DNA from: Azolla pinnata
Taxonomy: Eukaryota; Streptophyta; Polypodiopsida; Salviniales; Salviniaceae
DNA: 30,337 nt
Direction of reading: 5' to 3'
Assembly (NCBI GenBank): GCA_037176905.1
Contig: JBBBWG010004036.1
Span: forward strand, 1-30,337
A model generated the notes under the pieces. The model was not told where the DNA came from. It made no database searches and saw only the letters and a program-made list of their open reading frames with translations. Positions within the stretch are counted from its first letter, which is position 1; the number at the start of each line of letters is the position of its first letter. The translations under genes and the position numbers were made by a program. Below are positions 30,223-30,337 of this stretch, in pieces.

Positions 30223-30337
30223 CATTGATGGGTGCTGGAGGGGGGACAGGGATTGGGCGCGGCACCGGACGCGGCTGGCGCGGTGCTCGGCGGGCTTCGG
30301 CAACGGGACGACGGGCGGCGCGGGCGGCGCGCGCTAC
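30223..30337 (+). CDS. Pectate lyase, partial exon (continues beyond the window)
   Basis: From 30223 the plus strand reads (P)IDGCWRGDRDWARHRTRL, then ARCSAGFGNGTTGGAGGARY up to the window edge. This is the opening of the plant pectate lyase domain (polysaccharide lyase family 1), normally N-P-I-D-x-C-W-R-x-D-x-x-W-x-x-x-R-x-x-L-A-x-C-x-x-G-F-G-x-x-x-x-G-G. These enzymes are secreted and cleave de-esterified homogalacturonan in the cell wall with calcium. A 3' splice site is likely at TGCAG 30218-30222: codon phase then lets the split codon before Ile be completed upstream (Pro expected). The frame is also open from ATG 30185, but that stretch lies in microsatellite-flanking DNA and has no signal peptide, so a spliced upstream exon is more likely. 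GC content jumps sharply at 30240. Confidence 0.85.

Noticed and set aside
1-30337. A novel multi-gene defence or biosynthetic cluster
   Set aside because: The recognised genes (ELIP, Dabb, COPT, cupin, Rieske-like, pectate lyase) are ordinary, separately oriented plant genes divided by repeats; nothing indicates joint function.

Overview
The window is nuclear DNA of a land plant. The evidence is GC-rich plant exons split by short GT-AG introns, an ELIP gene end, a COPT-type copper transporter, a plastid Rieske-like protein, a plant-type small cupin, a pectate lyase exon, decayed Ty1-copia and Ty3-gypsy pieces, and blocks of the plant telomere heptamer CCCTAAA. The species cannot be fixed. 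The cupin mixes features of two angiosperm subgroups as I remember them, which weakly suggests a non-flowering lineage (bryophyte, lycophyte or fern).

Layout. 1-149: last exon of an ELIP (+), followed directly by a CCCTAAA block. 350-5070: AT-rich DNA with a Ty3-gypsy remnant (-) and a 103-bp duplication. 5105-7323: nine-exon gene (+) for a tandem Dabb (dimeric alpha/beta barrel) stress protein. 7324-9300: intergenic, with a CA/TA-rich satellite. 9415-10035: single-exon COPT transporter (+) whose N-terminus is partly encoded by CCCTAA hexamers; more hexamer blocks lie just after it. 10790-12090: a degenerate TTTAAGGG-like satellite holding a 100-N assembly gap. 12415-12540: a 27-bp minisatellite. 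13370-13930: two-exon cupin gene (-). 15790-17555: Ty1-copia pol fragment (-) with one nonsense codon and one frameshift; a separate integrase piece lies at 19337-19570. 19754-22001: five-exon plastid Rieske-like gene (-). 24147-24572 (-) and 26308-26505 (+): two related exons of a protein family I do not recognise. 26970-27310: decayed copia RNase H (+). 28490-29735: a cluster of fold-back (MITE-like) elements. 29763-30184: AT-rich repeats. 30223-30337: start of a pectate lyase exon (+), cut by the window edge.

The genes have no evident joint pathway; this is ordinary gene-plus-repeat plant chromatin. Exon models were assembled by eye from GT-AG sites and reading-frame continuity. The Dabb, cupin and Rieske models all close in frame, which supports them strongly. 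The most notable points are telomere-like hexamers translated into an Asn-Pro repeat in the copper transporter, a Rieske-like protein that has lost both histidine ligands, the pair of unknown paralogous exons, and the fold-back cluster.
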